From Hippophae tibetana (Eukaryota; Streptophyta; Magnoliopsida; Rosales; Elaeagnaceae): a stretch of 64,000 nucleotides of DNA. Positions 1 through 11,499 of the stretch are shown piece by piece. The first letter of the stretch is position 1, and the number at the start of each line of letters is the position of its first letter. Location: contig CM072803.1 in NCBI GenBank assembly GCA_037013495.1, forward strand, positions 56,743,627 to 56,807,626, written 5' to 3'. Made by a program: the position numbers and the translations under genes. The notes beneath the pieces were generated by a model. It ran no database searches. It worked only from the letters and a program-made list of their open reading frames with translations, and was not told the DNA's origin.

Positions 1-193
1 GGCTGACATTATCATCACATTCAGCTGACGTCATAGTGACTGTGCTGCTCGTTGACTTACCAGGATGACCGTGCTTCCCGTTGACTTACCGGGATGAATA
101 TGTTAACCATTGACTTTTGCTATTTGGGTCCTCCCCACCTAGTTTTTTGCGTAGACCTCATTTTTAGTCTGTTTTTGCATATTGTGTTTTCAA

Positions 194-1110
194 ATGGATA
201 AAAAAGATGTTTTCTTCGTTGCCCCATCAATACTATATTGGAGAGGACCAAGAATTACTTATCATGGTCTCAAGCTATGCGTAGTTTTGTTAAGGGTCGT
301 ATGCTCTGGTATTACTGTACTGGTGCAATTATCATTCCTATTAAAGGAGAAAGTGAAGAAGATGTTACCTTCCTTGGTCACATGATTGAATGGGATAGTC
401 ACAACCACATGATCCTCACATGGATTCAGAATACTTCCATTCCCTCCATCTCTAATCTATTGGGTAGCTTCGATAATGCCAAATCAGTATGGGATATGTT
501 GGCCAAAAGGTACTCCACTACTCACAGATCCATGAAATATTAGCTAATAGTTGAATTACATCAACTGCAACAAGAACCAGGGAAATTCATCAATGACTAC
601 TTTGATCAGCTTCGCTTCCTTTGTGATCCAATTTGGGCATGCTCAACAGATGCTCAGCAATATGCTATAGTTAGGGATGAATTTCGTCTCTATGAGTTCT
701 TTATGTCACTCTACAAGGACTTTGAGCCCATCTGAGGTCAACTTCTTAATCACAGTCCTCCTCCCTTTCTTGATACTGTTGTAAATGAGTTGGTTAGAGA
801 AAAAACTCAGCCTGTAAACCTTCAACCCAGAATAAGTTCAATGATTTGGCTATTACTTCTGCTACTCCTTCTATTGAGCAACCTCAGCAATAAGGTGATT
901 CCTCTAGCTTTAACAATCATTGCAGGCAGAGCAATAAAAGGTTTTTGCAATTATTGCAAGCATCATGGCCACACCATTGAGACTTGTTACAGTCGCAACA
1001 AATATACTATTGTTGTTGGTAATACTGAGCCTACTCCGCTAATGACTTCTAGTTCAGCAAAGTCTTAGTCTTCTAGATCCACTATCAACCTCTCCTCCAT
1101 TGAACTATAG
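194..1110 (+). pseudogene. copia gag remnant with degenerate zinc knuckle
   Basis: The likely start is the ATG at 194. A frameshift near 230 moves the reading into the next frame, which carries the copia gag hallmark NYLSWSQAMRSFVKG (about 253-300). A TAG at 541 and a TGA at 734 interrupt the UBN2-like middle (LHQLQQEPGKFINDYFDQL, from about 555). Near 945-1000 the segment CNYCKHHGHTIETC is a CCHC zinc knuckle, with C-x2-C-x4-H-x4-C intact. Such gag proteins package element RNA. The knuckle shows the domain is real; the stops show the gene is dead. Confidence 0.85.
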
Positions 1111-2330
1111 AAGATCATAACTCAGGTTGTTCAAATGGCTAGTAATGCATCTCTTTCCACTACTCTCTCAATTCTGCCCAATAAATCTCAAACTTGGCTT
1201 TTTGACTCTGTATGTTGTAATCATATGACACCTCACTCATCTTTATTCTCCAAACTTGACTCTGCACCACATCCTCTTAATATTCATATAGCTGATGGTT
1301 CCACCATTCATTGGAATAGTCTAGGTTTTGTTTCAACCTCTACCCTTTCTATTCCTAGGGTTTTCCATGTACCTGACATATCCTATAATTTATTCTATGT
1401 GGGACAATTAGCTTAACTAGGATATCACCTTATTTTTTACTATTATGGGTGTATTTTGCAGGGTCTGAGGACGGGGCAAGAGCTTGGGACCAGTTCTAGG
1501 GTCGGCCGTATGTTTCTCGTAAACAATCTTCATCTTCTACTTGTTGCTCTTGCCTCTGTTGTTGTAGTTCCTGCAGTTTCTTCCTTACCTTCTCTCACAC
1601 TTTGGCATTCTTGTCTTGGTCATGCCCCATCCACTCGGGTACAACATTTAGCTTTTAAAGGTCTATTGGGTTCTGTGTCCAAAGACAATTTTGATTGTAC
1701 TTCATGCTAGTTAGGAAAATAGCCAGCTTTACCTTTCAATAATAGTAAATCTATCTCTAATAGTATTTTTGAGCTAATTCATTCTGATGTTTGGGGATCT
1801 TCTCCTGTTGCTAGTATTGGTGGATTTCGATATTTTGTTGTTTTTATTGATGATTATTCTCGTTATAATTGGATCTTTCTAATGAAATCTCGTTCTGAAA
1901 TCTTACCAATATACAGTAACTTTGCAAAAATGGTTGAAACAAAATTCTCCAAACATATCAAAACTTTTCGATCTCATAATGCTCTTGAATATACTCAAAA
2001 TGCTTTTCAAGATTTGTTACACTCTTATGGAACTATACATCATCTAACATGTCTAGGAACCTCTCAACAAAATAGTCGAGCTGAAAGAAAACTTTGTCAT
2101 ATTCTTGACACTATGCGTGCTCTTCTTCTTTCTGCCAAAGTTCCTACCCCATTTTGTGGTGAAGTTGCTCTTCTTGTTGTTCATTCCATTAATCGCATTC
2201 CAAGCACTATCATTCATAATCAGACTCTGTATGAGCACCTTTTTGGTTCATCTCCTGACTATCATTACCTTAGCTCATTCGGATCTGCTTGTTTCGTTCT
2301 TCTTTAGCCTCATGAACACAAAAAACTTGA
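1111..2330 (+). pseudogene. copia protease and integrase remnant
   Basis: Around 1195 the segment WLFDSVCCNHMTPH replaces the usual copia protease pattern, in which the active Asp is followed by Ser/Thr-Gly. Asp is present but the following residues are changed. The GAG-pre-integrase zinc part (LTLWHSCLGHAP, near 1600) precedes a TAG at 1708. The integrase core follows at about 1770-2300, with HSDVWG (first catalytic Asp region), a FVVFIDDYSRYNW strand and a late Glu region (QQNSRAERK). A stop near 2305 ends it. The 141-residue piece 1882-2307 is the longest open part. Confidence 0.88.
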
Positions 2331-2699
2331 GCCTTGATCTAGAATTTGTTGTTTTCTTGGTTATGGTGAAACTTAAAAAGGGTATCGATGCTATGATCTT
2401 GTCTTATATCATCTTCATGTTTCCCGTAATGTTGTCTTTTGGAAACACCACTTATTTGTTGAACTTTCTCACTTTCGTTCTTCCTTAACTAATTCAAATG
2501 TTTTAGAAATCTTTCCAAATGAGTCTCATGTTCTTTCTACAGATACTCGTAATCCACCTTTAGACTTCTCTATTCAATCTTCAGATATTTTTTATGATTC
2601 TCCTAGACAGGTTGTAGAAGAACAGGTTGATAACGAGCTACCCCACCTTGAACATAGGTCCCCTGCTCCTACTCCACTTGAAGATCCTCCACAAGACAT

Positions 2700-4312
2700 T
2701 CCACCTCGCCACTCAACCTAGGTAAGATCCATTCCTACACATTTACTTGACTATAATTGTTACACTGCCCTTGCTACACTCCATGAGCCTTACACCTATC
2801 GTGAGGCATCTACTAATCTTTTTTGGCATGTTGCAATGAAAGATGAAATTGATGCATTAACCAAAAACAATACTTGGGATCTAGTTACTCTCCCTCTTGG
2901 TCAGTCTGTGGTTGGTTGTAAGTGGATCTATAACATCAAGACAAGCTCTGATGGGTCCATCGAGTGCTACAAGGCTCGTCTTATAGCAACAGGTTTTACA
3001 CAAGAGTATGTGATTGATTATGAAGATACTTTTGCTCCAGTTTCCCATGTTTCCTCTATTCGTACCCTCTTAGTTGTTGCCACTGCTAGTAAATGAGACC
3101 TTTTTCAGATGGATATTAAAAATGAATTCCTTAATGGGGATTTGCATGAAGAAGTCTATATGCAATCTCCTCCTAGTCTTTATGTTGAAACAAATAAGGT
3201 TTTTTTGCCTTCGACGTGCACTTTATGGCCTTAAACAAGCTCCACGAGCATGGTTTGCCAAGTTCAGCTCCACCATCTTTCAATTGGGTTACACTGTCAG
3301 TCCTTATGATTCTGCCTTATTTCTTCATCGCAATGATAAAGGCACCATTTTGTTTCTTCTATATGTGAATGATATGATCATAACTGGTGATGACCTCAGT
3401 AGCATTCAAGAACTCAAGGATTTTCTCAGTTAGCAGTTTGAGATGAAAGACCTTGGACATCTCAGCTATTTCTTGGGTCTTGAGATCACTCATTCCACAG
3501 ATGGTCTTTATATTACTCAAGCTAAGTATGCATCTGACCTCTTATCTCAAGCTGGACTCACTTACAGTAAGACTGTTGACATTCCAATTGAACTTAATGT
3601 GTATCTGACACCCTCGGAGGGGTAACCATTGTCTAATCCCTCTCTTTACAGACGATTGGTTGGCAGCTTGGTTTATCTTACAGTTACTCATCCAGAAATT
3701 TCTTATGTTGTTCATATGGTGAGCCAATATCTGTCTGCTCCACGATTGACTCACTATGCTATTGTTCTACATATTCTATGATACTTGAAAGACACTATCT
3801 TCCATGACCTTTTCTACTCAGCTTAGTCTCATCTAGTACTTCGTGCATTCTCTGATGTTGATTGGGCAAGAGATCCCACTGATCGTAGGTCCACTACAGG
3901 TTATTGCTTTCTCCTTGGTTCTTATTTGATTTCTTGACGAAGTAAAAAACAAACCTTCTTGGCCCGCTCCAGTACTAAAGTAGAATATCGTGCTCTTATT
4001 GATACCACATATGAGCTCCTTTGGCTACGACGGATTCTTAAGGATTTGGGTGTGTCCACATCATCTGCTACTCCCCTTTATTATGATAATCAAAGTGTCA
4101 TTCATATTGCTCACAACGATGTCTTCCATGAACGGACTAAACACATCGAGATTGATTATCACTTTATTCACTCTCATCTTGTCTATGATGCTCTCAAGCT
4201 TTTCCCCGTTTCCTCTAACGATCAACTTGCAGATATCTTCACTAAGGCACTTCCCAAAAGACACACTTGTAATTTGATTGACAACCTCAAGTTAGTCTCA
4301 CATCTACCTTGA
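2700..4312 (+). pseudogene. copia reverse transcriptase and RNase H remnant
   Basis: The RVT_2-type reverse transcriptase begins near 2836 (LVTLPLGQSVVGCKWIYNIK) and continues through YGLKQAPRAWF (about 3215). The catalytic box reads YVNDMIITGDD, so the first Asp of the usual YVDD is Asn (AAT at 3368-3370). That change should abolish catalysis. Stops occur at 3094-3096 and 3431-3433, with frameshifts between blocks. RNase H is recognisable from about 3850 to 4290 (RSSTKVEYRALIDTTYELLW and KHIEIDYHFI). The last open piece ends with TGA at 4310-4312, next to the polypurine tract, as in intact copia elements. Confidence 0.92.
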
Positions 4313-4326
4313 GTTTGAAGGGGGGC
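4313..4326 (+). other. Polypurine tract of the copia element
   Basis: A purine run (TTGAAGGGGGGC) sits directly between the pol stop and the LTR start. This is the site where plus-strand DNA synthesis is primed. Confidence 0.6.
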
Positions 4327-4540
4327 TATTAATGTATATCTAGTAACAGATTAATGTATATATATCTACTAATGTATATCTATTTACTTTAGGCATATCT
4401 ATATCTAGTTATTTTAAACATATCTAGTTTACTTGTAATTTTTATATAAAAACACCATGTAAATTTATTTAATTATAGAATAGAAAAAAATCATTAAATA
4501 TTTCTATCAAGACTAATATAATAGATATTTACATTCAACG
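4327..4540 (+). repeat. 3' LTR of the copia element
   Basis: This AT-rich block of about 214 bp follows the polypurine tract. It starts TATTAATGTATATC (expected TG) and ends ATTTACATTCAACG (expected CA), so both ends look mutated. It holds a TATA-like TTTATATAAAAACACC at about 4439. Because no 5' LTR lies in the window, the boundaries rest on position and on the usual form of short copia LTRs. Confidence 0.6.
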
Positions 4541-7500
4541 ATAAAAAAAAATCACATTAATTAATTAAAAAACAAAGTTTAATCAACATAAAAACATATA
4601 TTACACATTAAAAATATTAATACTCCTATATGTACTCTTACTCTTCAATAAAATTAAACCAATGTCATGTTACATCGAACGTCCGACATCACTCACCATC
4701 AGCAACCTTGCTAGAGGTCCAACAACCATCGCATGCGACCTGACTGGAGGTCAGACAATCATTGCCATTGAATCTAGACCTACTAATTTTTTCTTTAAAT
4801 TGTGTATGACTTACAAAATAACCATACATTTTTTTAATATTATGTAATGTGTACAAAATCATGTGCAACTTATTGAATAATCCTAGCACCCAAAAACGTT
4901 ATTACCTTTTAATATTTGTAATTCAAAACTCACTTATCTTAAAATTTATTTTTATAAAGCTTACACAATGATACATATTTCAAGTACATTTTAGATAATA
5001 ACTCTAAAACATAAAATTATTTATATAATTTAAAACTTTTTATTCCAAATTTATTTTTGATTTAATGTGATAGTTTAAAGATTTATTATGTAAATTAATA
5101 TAAATTTTATATATATGTTACAAAATTATGTAAAATTTATGTATATCTTACAAAATAACTTGAAACATTAAAATATTCATAATAATCAATATTTTTAAAT
5201 TGTAAAGTTCATATTGAATTTATTTTGTAAAAGGTATATGCAAAACAATTTATAGAAAATTCACACATTTGTCTAACATAAACAGTATAAAATTTATACA
5301 AATTTTTGTACACCATACAGAAACTAAAAATACATATTAAAAAAATAATAATATCTAACGTTATGGGTTCTAGTTATCTTCAATAGTTTACAAGAAATAA
5401 CAGTTCTCTTTTTCTTTATCAATTTAACCATCATGTAGTAACATATAAAAAAATATAATTAAAAAACATTTAATATGAAACAAGAATTCCATATTGAATT
5501 TACTCTATAAAATTAACAAAGTATGTACAACAATTTGTAAGTTGTACAAAAGGTTTTTACATATTTATCTAAAATTAACAAAACATAAATCGGAAATATA
5601 TATTAGGAAATTACCTAATATTCAAATGAATAAATAAAAATAAAACCTAAACTAAAGCATATATAGCAATACAAAAGTCAGTTAGCAAGTTAACAAAGCA
5701 ATCAAAAACCTAAGGTAGATTCCAATTAGTTAGCAAATTAACAAAGTATTTAAAACTCTAAACTGAATTCCAGTTAGTTAGCAAATTAACATGTGAAAAA
5801 ATCGACAACGAAACATGTGAAAAATCTGGAAAAAAATAAAGAACTCAAGATTGATGCAGAAGAACAAACGAGATGAAGGAACACAACAATGTCTACGAAA
5901 AACACGCAAATCAGTAGCAAAAAATTGAAAAATATGGAGGAAAAGCAAAGCCTACATGGAAACCATAATAGTATGAAATAAAATATGAAAAACGAGTACA
6001 AACAGTGAACAAAAGATAAAAATCAAATAAAATAAACAAAATGAAGAACAAAAAATAAAAATAAAATCAATAAGTTAGAATGTTAAAATGTCACGATCAT
6101 GAAGTATCAAACATATATATAAATAAGGGTAATCTCTCATCTCATAATATGAGTTTTGAGATGAAATTAGATCCAAATTTAACATTAAACTATATACGTT
6201 TAACAATAAACAAGTGAAAAGCTGAAAATAAAATAAAAAATGAAAAAACCCAAAATTGCTTGAAATAGCAAAAGAGACAAAGGAATACAACAATGTGTAA
6301 CAAAAAGAGAAAATTCGTGACCCTATAGGCTTGATCTGTCTTTCAGCGTATCTTGAATGTGACACTAAAACTCTACCAAAACTTGTTTTAACTACGTGCT
6401 TAAATTTGCAATTAAATTACGGTTATAGACTACACCTTTTGGGTTTAATTTCCAAAACACACGAGAACATGTAAATAAAAATTAATATTACGCTTTTAAA
6501 AAGACTTGCGAAACTATAATTAATACATACCTCAAATTTATAAAAGGATAAAGTATAATATTAATATCTAAATTTTAATTAAATTCACTCATAAATCTAT
6601 AAATATTTAAAACATACAATTTAGTATTTAAATTTTTAAAAATTTAAAAACCTATGTGTAAAGTTTAAAATTTCACGCATATATCTTAACTTGATTACTA
6701 TTTGTAAATCAAAAATTTAAAATTTATGTGTTAAGTTTTAAAAGTATTGGAATTAAATAGAATGATTTAAACCTATGTGTAAAGTTTTAAAAATTTAAAG
6801 ATCAAATCATAAAATTTAAAAATTTGAAAACTTATACCTGAATTTAATTAAATTTTGGGATTCAATGATGTATTTGTCTTTTATTAAAAAAAATGATCAT
6901 TTTTTATTCATCTGTAACTTAAAAATGATTAGCAAAACAAAAAAAATTACTTCAAGCTAAAAATGACCCATTTTTTTACTAAATTTACAAATTTTCCATC
7001 CATGCCATGATTTTTCGAATTTTTTTATGAAGCCGCTGAAAGCATGTAAGAGCTTCAATCAACAACTATATCCTTCCTCTTCACTGTAACAGATAATACA
7101 ATAGCGAGATTTATATTTCTAAGAATTGTTACCATGGTTGAATTCAATTAAAAAATGTTGGTTTTCCTCTTCAAATCTGATATATATCTTTTAAAAAGAG
7201 AGAAGGTATTGATTGTTTGTTTATATTAATTTCTAACTTTATAATTTTCGATATATAGAGAATCATATTTTCATATTTTGACAAATCAAGTTCCACACCA
7301 AATAATTCTATGTCAATGCCAGTCTTCTTCATCTATTTATATTTCCTTTGACTTTTTTTTTTTTACTTTAATTTTTGCTCTCTCTCTCTTTGCCTTGTAG
7401 AATGAATACATTTTAACTTCAATGTCACTATTATTCTATGACTTATTAACTTCATTTTATATTTTTTTACAATTTATAGGGACTATTACAATCATGTAAA

Positions 7501-8640
7501 ATTTTCACTCATAAACATGTTCCAACTAATTAATTCTAATATTTTAGCGCGTGCCAAATCTCAATCAACTTTGTAGGATTTTTGGGCCCTTATAAGTCAA
7601 GAAATTTCTTAAGTTTATGCATATTAAGCTCATTTCTCCCATGTTTGTAGTACATAGTTGGATGAAAAAATTGAGTTTTATGATCTATAATACACATGAT
7701 GCTCTGTATCACTCTCCAAAAATAGAGGTACATGAACTTTGAGAAGATAATTATATTAAAAGAGAATTTGTTAAATAATCATAAAAAATTAAATTATTTA
7801 TTAACAATTCGGGTACTCTTAAAAAATTATATTTAAAAAAATTCAATATAATCTCGTAAACTTAAGTCCAAAATATTTATAAAGCTAATTAAAATTCATT
7901 AAATCAGAGTAATCTCAACCTGCCTAAATATAAATTAAAATGACCAATAAGTTGAATAAGATTTTAGGTCAAATTTTATAACGTTTGAATCATCCATATA
8001 AGACTTTCATCAACTAGAAAGTGAGGGAAGAGTGGGGTGAGCTTACAACTCAATAGGAATCTACTTTAAAAATATTATTATAACAAACAAATGTTCATGA
8101 TGCATGCTATTTATTAATAAATTTCATGAATAAAAGTAATCATCGTCATCAGTGTACAATGTGGAGAGATTTTAGTCACAAAACCCATGTATATTTGTAC
8201 TTTCTCGTTTCCAGAGGACCAAGGGAGTGTAGATTCTAGGTGTCCCAATGCATGCGCATATAGTATAAAATATGTAATGCAATATAAATCCAATGTATAA
8301 TGTGCAGTTGGTCGCCAAAATACACGACCACATGCATGGTCAATCTCCGAGACACATGTGGATCCACCTCTAATCTCATGTATAATCACTATACATATGG
8401 CCTATGTACTCATCAAATCAACATCATATGGGCCTTCTTCTATAGGTGACCCACTCTAAAACTCAATGAGGGTCAAACTTTGAGGCCCATTTATTGTCAA
8501 ACTTCGAGATCCAATCAACGATAAACTCCAAGACATAATAAGGGGTCCAATTTTGAGGCCCATGTGCGATCAATAATCCAAGGCACTATAGACGAAAAAA
8601 CTCTAAGAATACATGTGATGTGAATGCATACCTATAATCT
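4541..8640. other. AT-rich spacer without recognisable genes
   Basis: I see no coding motif, RNA gene or clear element end over about 4 kb. The content is long A/T runs, a 48-bp tandem repeat (5681-5792), and short self-similar phrases near 6540-6850 built on AAATTTAAAA and CCTATGTGTAAAG. The few open stretches (for example 8114-8389 on the minus strand) match nothing I know. The right end (about 8400-8640) probably belongs to the 3' part of the gypsy element described at 8640-8842. Confidence 0.5.
5681..5792. repeat. 48-bp tandem repeat, about 2.3 units
   Basis: GTTAGCAA[G/A]TTAACA recurs at 5681, 5729 and 5777, giving an exact 48-bp period. The two intervals are diverged. The core contains the palindrome-like TTAAC words. 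No function is implied. Confidence 0.75.
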
Positions 8641-8842
8641 ATCGTAAATAGTTCACTACAACCAATAACCCATTAGTATCATACTCCGTAAGATATACAT
8701 ATAGGTATACTCCCTATGATCTTGTGACAAGTTCGAGATAACTCCAATTGACAAGATACATCTCTAATTTTTTTAATAGTTCAAAAATAGTCTAAGGTAA
8801 TGAGGTGTTGACTTCCCTTTTTATTCCAAAACGAGGCACTTT
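8640..8842 (-). pseudogene. Ty3/gypsy integrase C-terminal tail (left of the CACTA insertion)
   Basis: On the minus strand this stretch reads as the region after the integrase core of Del/Tekay-type gypsy elements, where a short beta-barrel/SH3-like segment precedes an HVSML-type motif. The part directly left of the CACTA element continues the reading that stops at 17767 on its other side. This supports a single older element cut by the CACTA insertion. At least two stops are present. The identification rests on alignment by eye of a diverged protein, so family level only. Confidence 0.5.
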
Positions 8843-8897
8843 CACTACTACAAAACGAGTCATTATTTAACTGGCTTTAAATTGAAAGACTTAACAT

Positions 8898-8930
8898 TTA
8901 AAGTCGGTTTAACACGTGAACCGACTTTAA
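8898..8930. repeat. 5' subterminal palindrome of the CACTA element
   Basis: TTAAAGTCGGTT (8898-8909) and AACCGACTTTAA (8919-8930) are perfect 12-bp inverted repeats around a 9-bp loop. Related AAAGTCAGTT and ACGTCGGTTTT words lie at 17655-17710 near the other end. Subterminal motifs of this kind are where the CACTA TNPA-like protein binds; that role is inferred here. Confidence 0.75.
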
Positions 8931-9229
8931 AATATATTGATTTTTTTACATAATTGTACTCATTTTCTACTCTATTAATAACCTGTATTCGATCATATAT
9001 AGCATAAAAAAACCAAAATCTGTTTAACAAAGTATAAATAATAATACAAATAATTGAAAAATTAAATATAATTAATTACTTGATAATTAAATTTATTACA
9101 AAAAAATAATGTATATACAATACATATATATATATATAGTTAACTTAAATTACAAATAAAATAATGTCGTCAAAGTGTCATGGATTTTGTGATATTCCAA
9201 CTTTATTTCAAGGAGAGCAAGATTGGTTG

Positions 9230-9625
9230 GCTTAGAATTACTAGTATAGTGACAAAAAAACTGGGCAAAAAGCAACTAGTTCATATAACAATTCATTCCC
9301 CTACATATATGAGCACGTAAACATCCATCAAACAAATAGTCTAAACTTCATAGACATATGAATGGGTAAATTAAACATTATAAATATTACCATGGTGTTG
9401 TCCTATGTTATTCAAGATTATATTTTTTACCTGATGTTATAATTTGAACAAAGTGTTCTATCCATTCTTCTTGTAAATCATCAAAAATATGCATATCATA
9501 GCCCTACTTGTTCCAACCAAAGAAATATACGTAATTAATTAAATTCAAAATAAGAATATAATATCATGAATTCATAAAAAAATAACTTATATATGTTAAA
9601 ATATTAGTAAAAGATATTACCACAT
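9230..9625 (-). repeat. Second, degenerate copy of the last exon of the CACTA protease gene
   Basis: This stretch is a diverged direct repeat of about 10000-10395, offset by about 766 bp. Both share CATCCATCAAACAA, CATTCCCCTA and the exon coding for the FFGWNK...FDDL...EEW motif on the minus strand. Here a TAG replaces the residue after FFGWNK, and the 3' splice AG present in the other copy is changed. It therefore lies downstream of the gene as a broken exon copy. Confidence 0.75.
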
Positions 9626-9672
9626 CGACATCCGAGTGATATAATAATAACCTTATCCCTTCGAAATTATAT

Positions 9673-9982
9673 TAGCACTTTATTAATCTTTTGTCTATAA
9701 ATATAAAGCTATCTGGAATTAAGTTGGTATTTTTAATGCTATAATGAGTTCTACTATGAAGTCAAGTGTAACTCTGATTTGTTACTTAGTTTGGTTGAGT
9801 TTTGGTGCACTTAAACATATGGAACAATTATGTAATACATTTATGGGTACCAAAACTCAACCAATCCAAGTAACAAATTGGAGTTACACTTGACTTCATA
9901 TTACAGCCCATTATAGCATTAAAAATATCAACTTGATTCCAAATAACTTCATATTTTTAGACAAAAGATTGATAAAGTGCTA
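9673..9982. repeat. Imperfect inverted repeat, ~135-bp arms
   Basis: The left arm (9673-9809) begins TAGCACTTTATTAATCTTTT. The right arm (9847-9982), read in reverse complement, begins TAGCACTTTATCAATCTTTT, and the match continues to GAGTTTTGGT at the loop. The loop is about 37 nt. The structure sits exactly between the two copies of the protease last exon. It could be a fold-back insertion or a by-product of the duplication. Confidence 0.85.
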
Positions 9983-10165
9983 CCATGATGTTGTCATAAG
10001 GAAAGTAGGCAAGAGAGATGAGACAAAGCTTAGGCAAAAAATAGGCCCATAAAACAATGCATTCCCCTAAATACATGAGCACATAAACATCCATCAAACA
10101 AGGGACTTTAGACACAGGAATTAAGAAATTAAAGCATTATAAAATTATCGTTATGTTATCATATG

Positions 10166-11450
10166 CTATTTAAGATCATCAGAATCTTCTCCTGATTCTT
10201 CTTGTGATGATATAATTTGAACTATATGTTCTACCCATTCCTCTCGTAAATCATCAAAAATTTGCAATTCATAGCCCGTCTTGTTCCAGCCAAAGAACTA
10301 CATGTATTTAAAATCAAAATAAGAATGTAATTTCATGAATTCATAACAAATAACTCATATATGTTAAAAATGTATATTTTTAAAAGATATTACCATATCT
10401 TCAATTGGAATTTTGATATTTGTAATGATTTCGCTCATAAACTTCATGACATAATAACCACACATGACTCCATTATTTTTTGGTGGAACCTACAAAAAAC
10501 AAGTGTACATGATTTTCCATATTCGAGCATCTTTATTATTCCATAGTAAAATTAATAAAATTATTAATATTTACTTTAACTTTATACCATATAAGCTTAT
10601 GAGATTTTTTAAGGGCAATGCCCCTAAACTTGTTCCACAGCTTCCATGCCCTATCAAAGTTTAAAATGGTTAGTTTTTTATTAAATATTACAAAGAACAA
10701 TATAAAAAAATAGCTAGCTATAACTTTTACATTTCAACAACTACTTTTGTATCTTTACTCAATTCTATAGAAGCTGAGTCACAGTACCTAGCATGATTAT
10801 TGAACAGATCAAGGATTACCAACATTTAATGAGCTTGGCCTTGTTGAAACCTTAGTGGCCAAAAGATTATCAACTTTTGATTTCTATTAAACATTAATGC
10901 CCTATCACATAATTGTTTAGCTCTAATGCTGACATTCTTCTCTTGGTATTGATTGACATATGAAGAATCATAGAACATTGCTAAATGTGATGAGTGATTA
11001 TTTTGAAGTCGATAATAACATGCCTTATATAAAAGAAATATATATAAGTAATTAGATAATACAAATATAATTATATATGTTCTACATAAATGAAATAAAT
11101 TTACTGATTGAGGACTTACCTTGTCCATACTTGAATCATACTTAAATCAATCATTTGATATTCAAATAGATGCAATATGCACTTGATTGATATATAAGTT
11201 TGGTCAAGGTCTACACCAGAAATTTCTATAGGAAGTGGCACAATCCATCCATCATTTATGCTAGATGCCCTCGCAACAATAGTCATCAAAGCGCCAAGAT
11301 TTCTTCTAAATTTTAAAGCATAATCATAACTATACTTTTTCCAAGGCTTCTTCTTGAATGACTTAGTGCAAGATAACCACTAGACGTAGATTTACCATGA
11401 GATACTTGCTTCGTATCTCTTAAATGTGCCACATTTAAGAGTTATGATAT
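10166..11450 (-). pseudogene. Ulp1-like (C48) cysteine protease part of the CACTA TNPA-type gene
   Basis: On the minus strand, an exon from about 11400 to 11120 reads into a region with AH (His), then stop, then MLVILDLFNNHARYCDSAS near 10840-10760. The exon at about 10390-10488 contains NNGVMCGYYVMKFMSEI. The His, the Asp of YCDS and the Cys (TGT at 10460-10462) match the catalytic triad of Ulp1/SENP C48 peptidases, which remove SUMO-like tags. Splice sites fit: acceptor TTTTTTGTAG before the Cys exon, donor ATG|GTAATA after it, and acceptor ACATGTAG before the last exon, which ends in TAG at 10166-10168. The stop right after the His is in place of the usual Trp. CACTA-borne C48 domains are known in plants. 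Confidence 0.75.
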
Positions 11451-11499
11451 AATAAACTAAAGAAGAAGTATTATGTATGTTAGTAACAATAAAAAATAT

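Larger units (their letters stand above)
1..4540 (+). mobile_element. Degenerate Ty1/copia LTR retrotransposon, 3' LTR present
   Basis: The fragments run in copia order on one strand: gag, CCHC knuckle, protease, integrase, reverse transcriptase and RNase H, then a polypurine tract and an LTR-like block. Integrase before reverse transcriptase is the copia order; gypsy has the reverse. The reading is broken by many stops (for example 541-543, 1708-1710 and 3431-3433) and by frameshifts, so it is not autonomous. No 5' LTR or primer-binding site is visible between base 1 and the gag start, so the 5' end lies outside the window or is lost. The family is clear; the exact lineage is not. Confidence 0.93.

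Noticed and set aside
4662..4889. Overlapping 61- and 66-codon frames on both strands
   Set aside because: They share one slightly GC-richer piece (GTCCGACATC and similar) in an AT-rich spacer, with no recognisable domain.
8114..8389. 91-codon minus-strand open frame
   Set aside because: No motif, no splice partner, and it sits in what is probably decayed LTR or 3' sequence of the gypsy element.
9673..9982. Hairpin considered as a microRNA precursor
   Set aside because: The arms are ~135 bp and evenly matched, with no short mature-duplex pattern. A transposon origin is more likely. Small RNA data would be needed.
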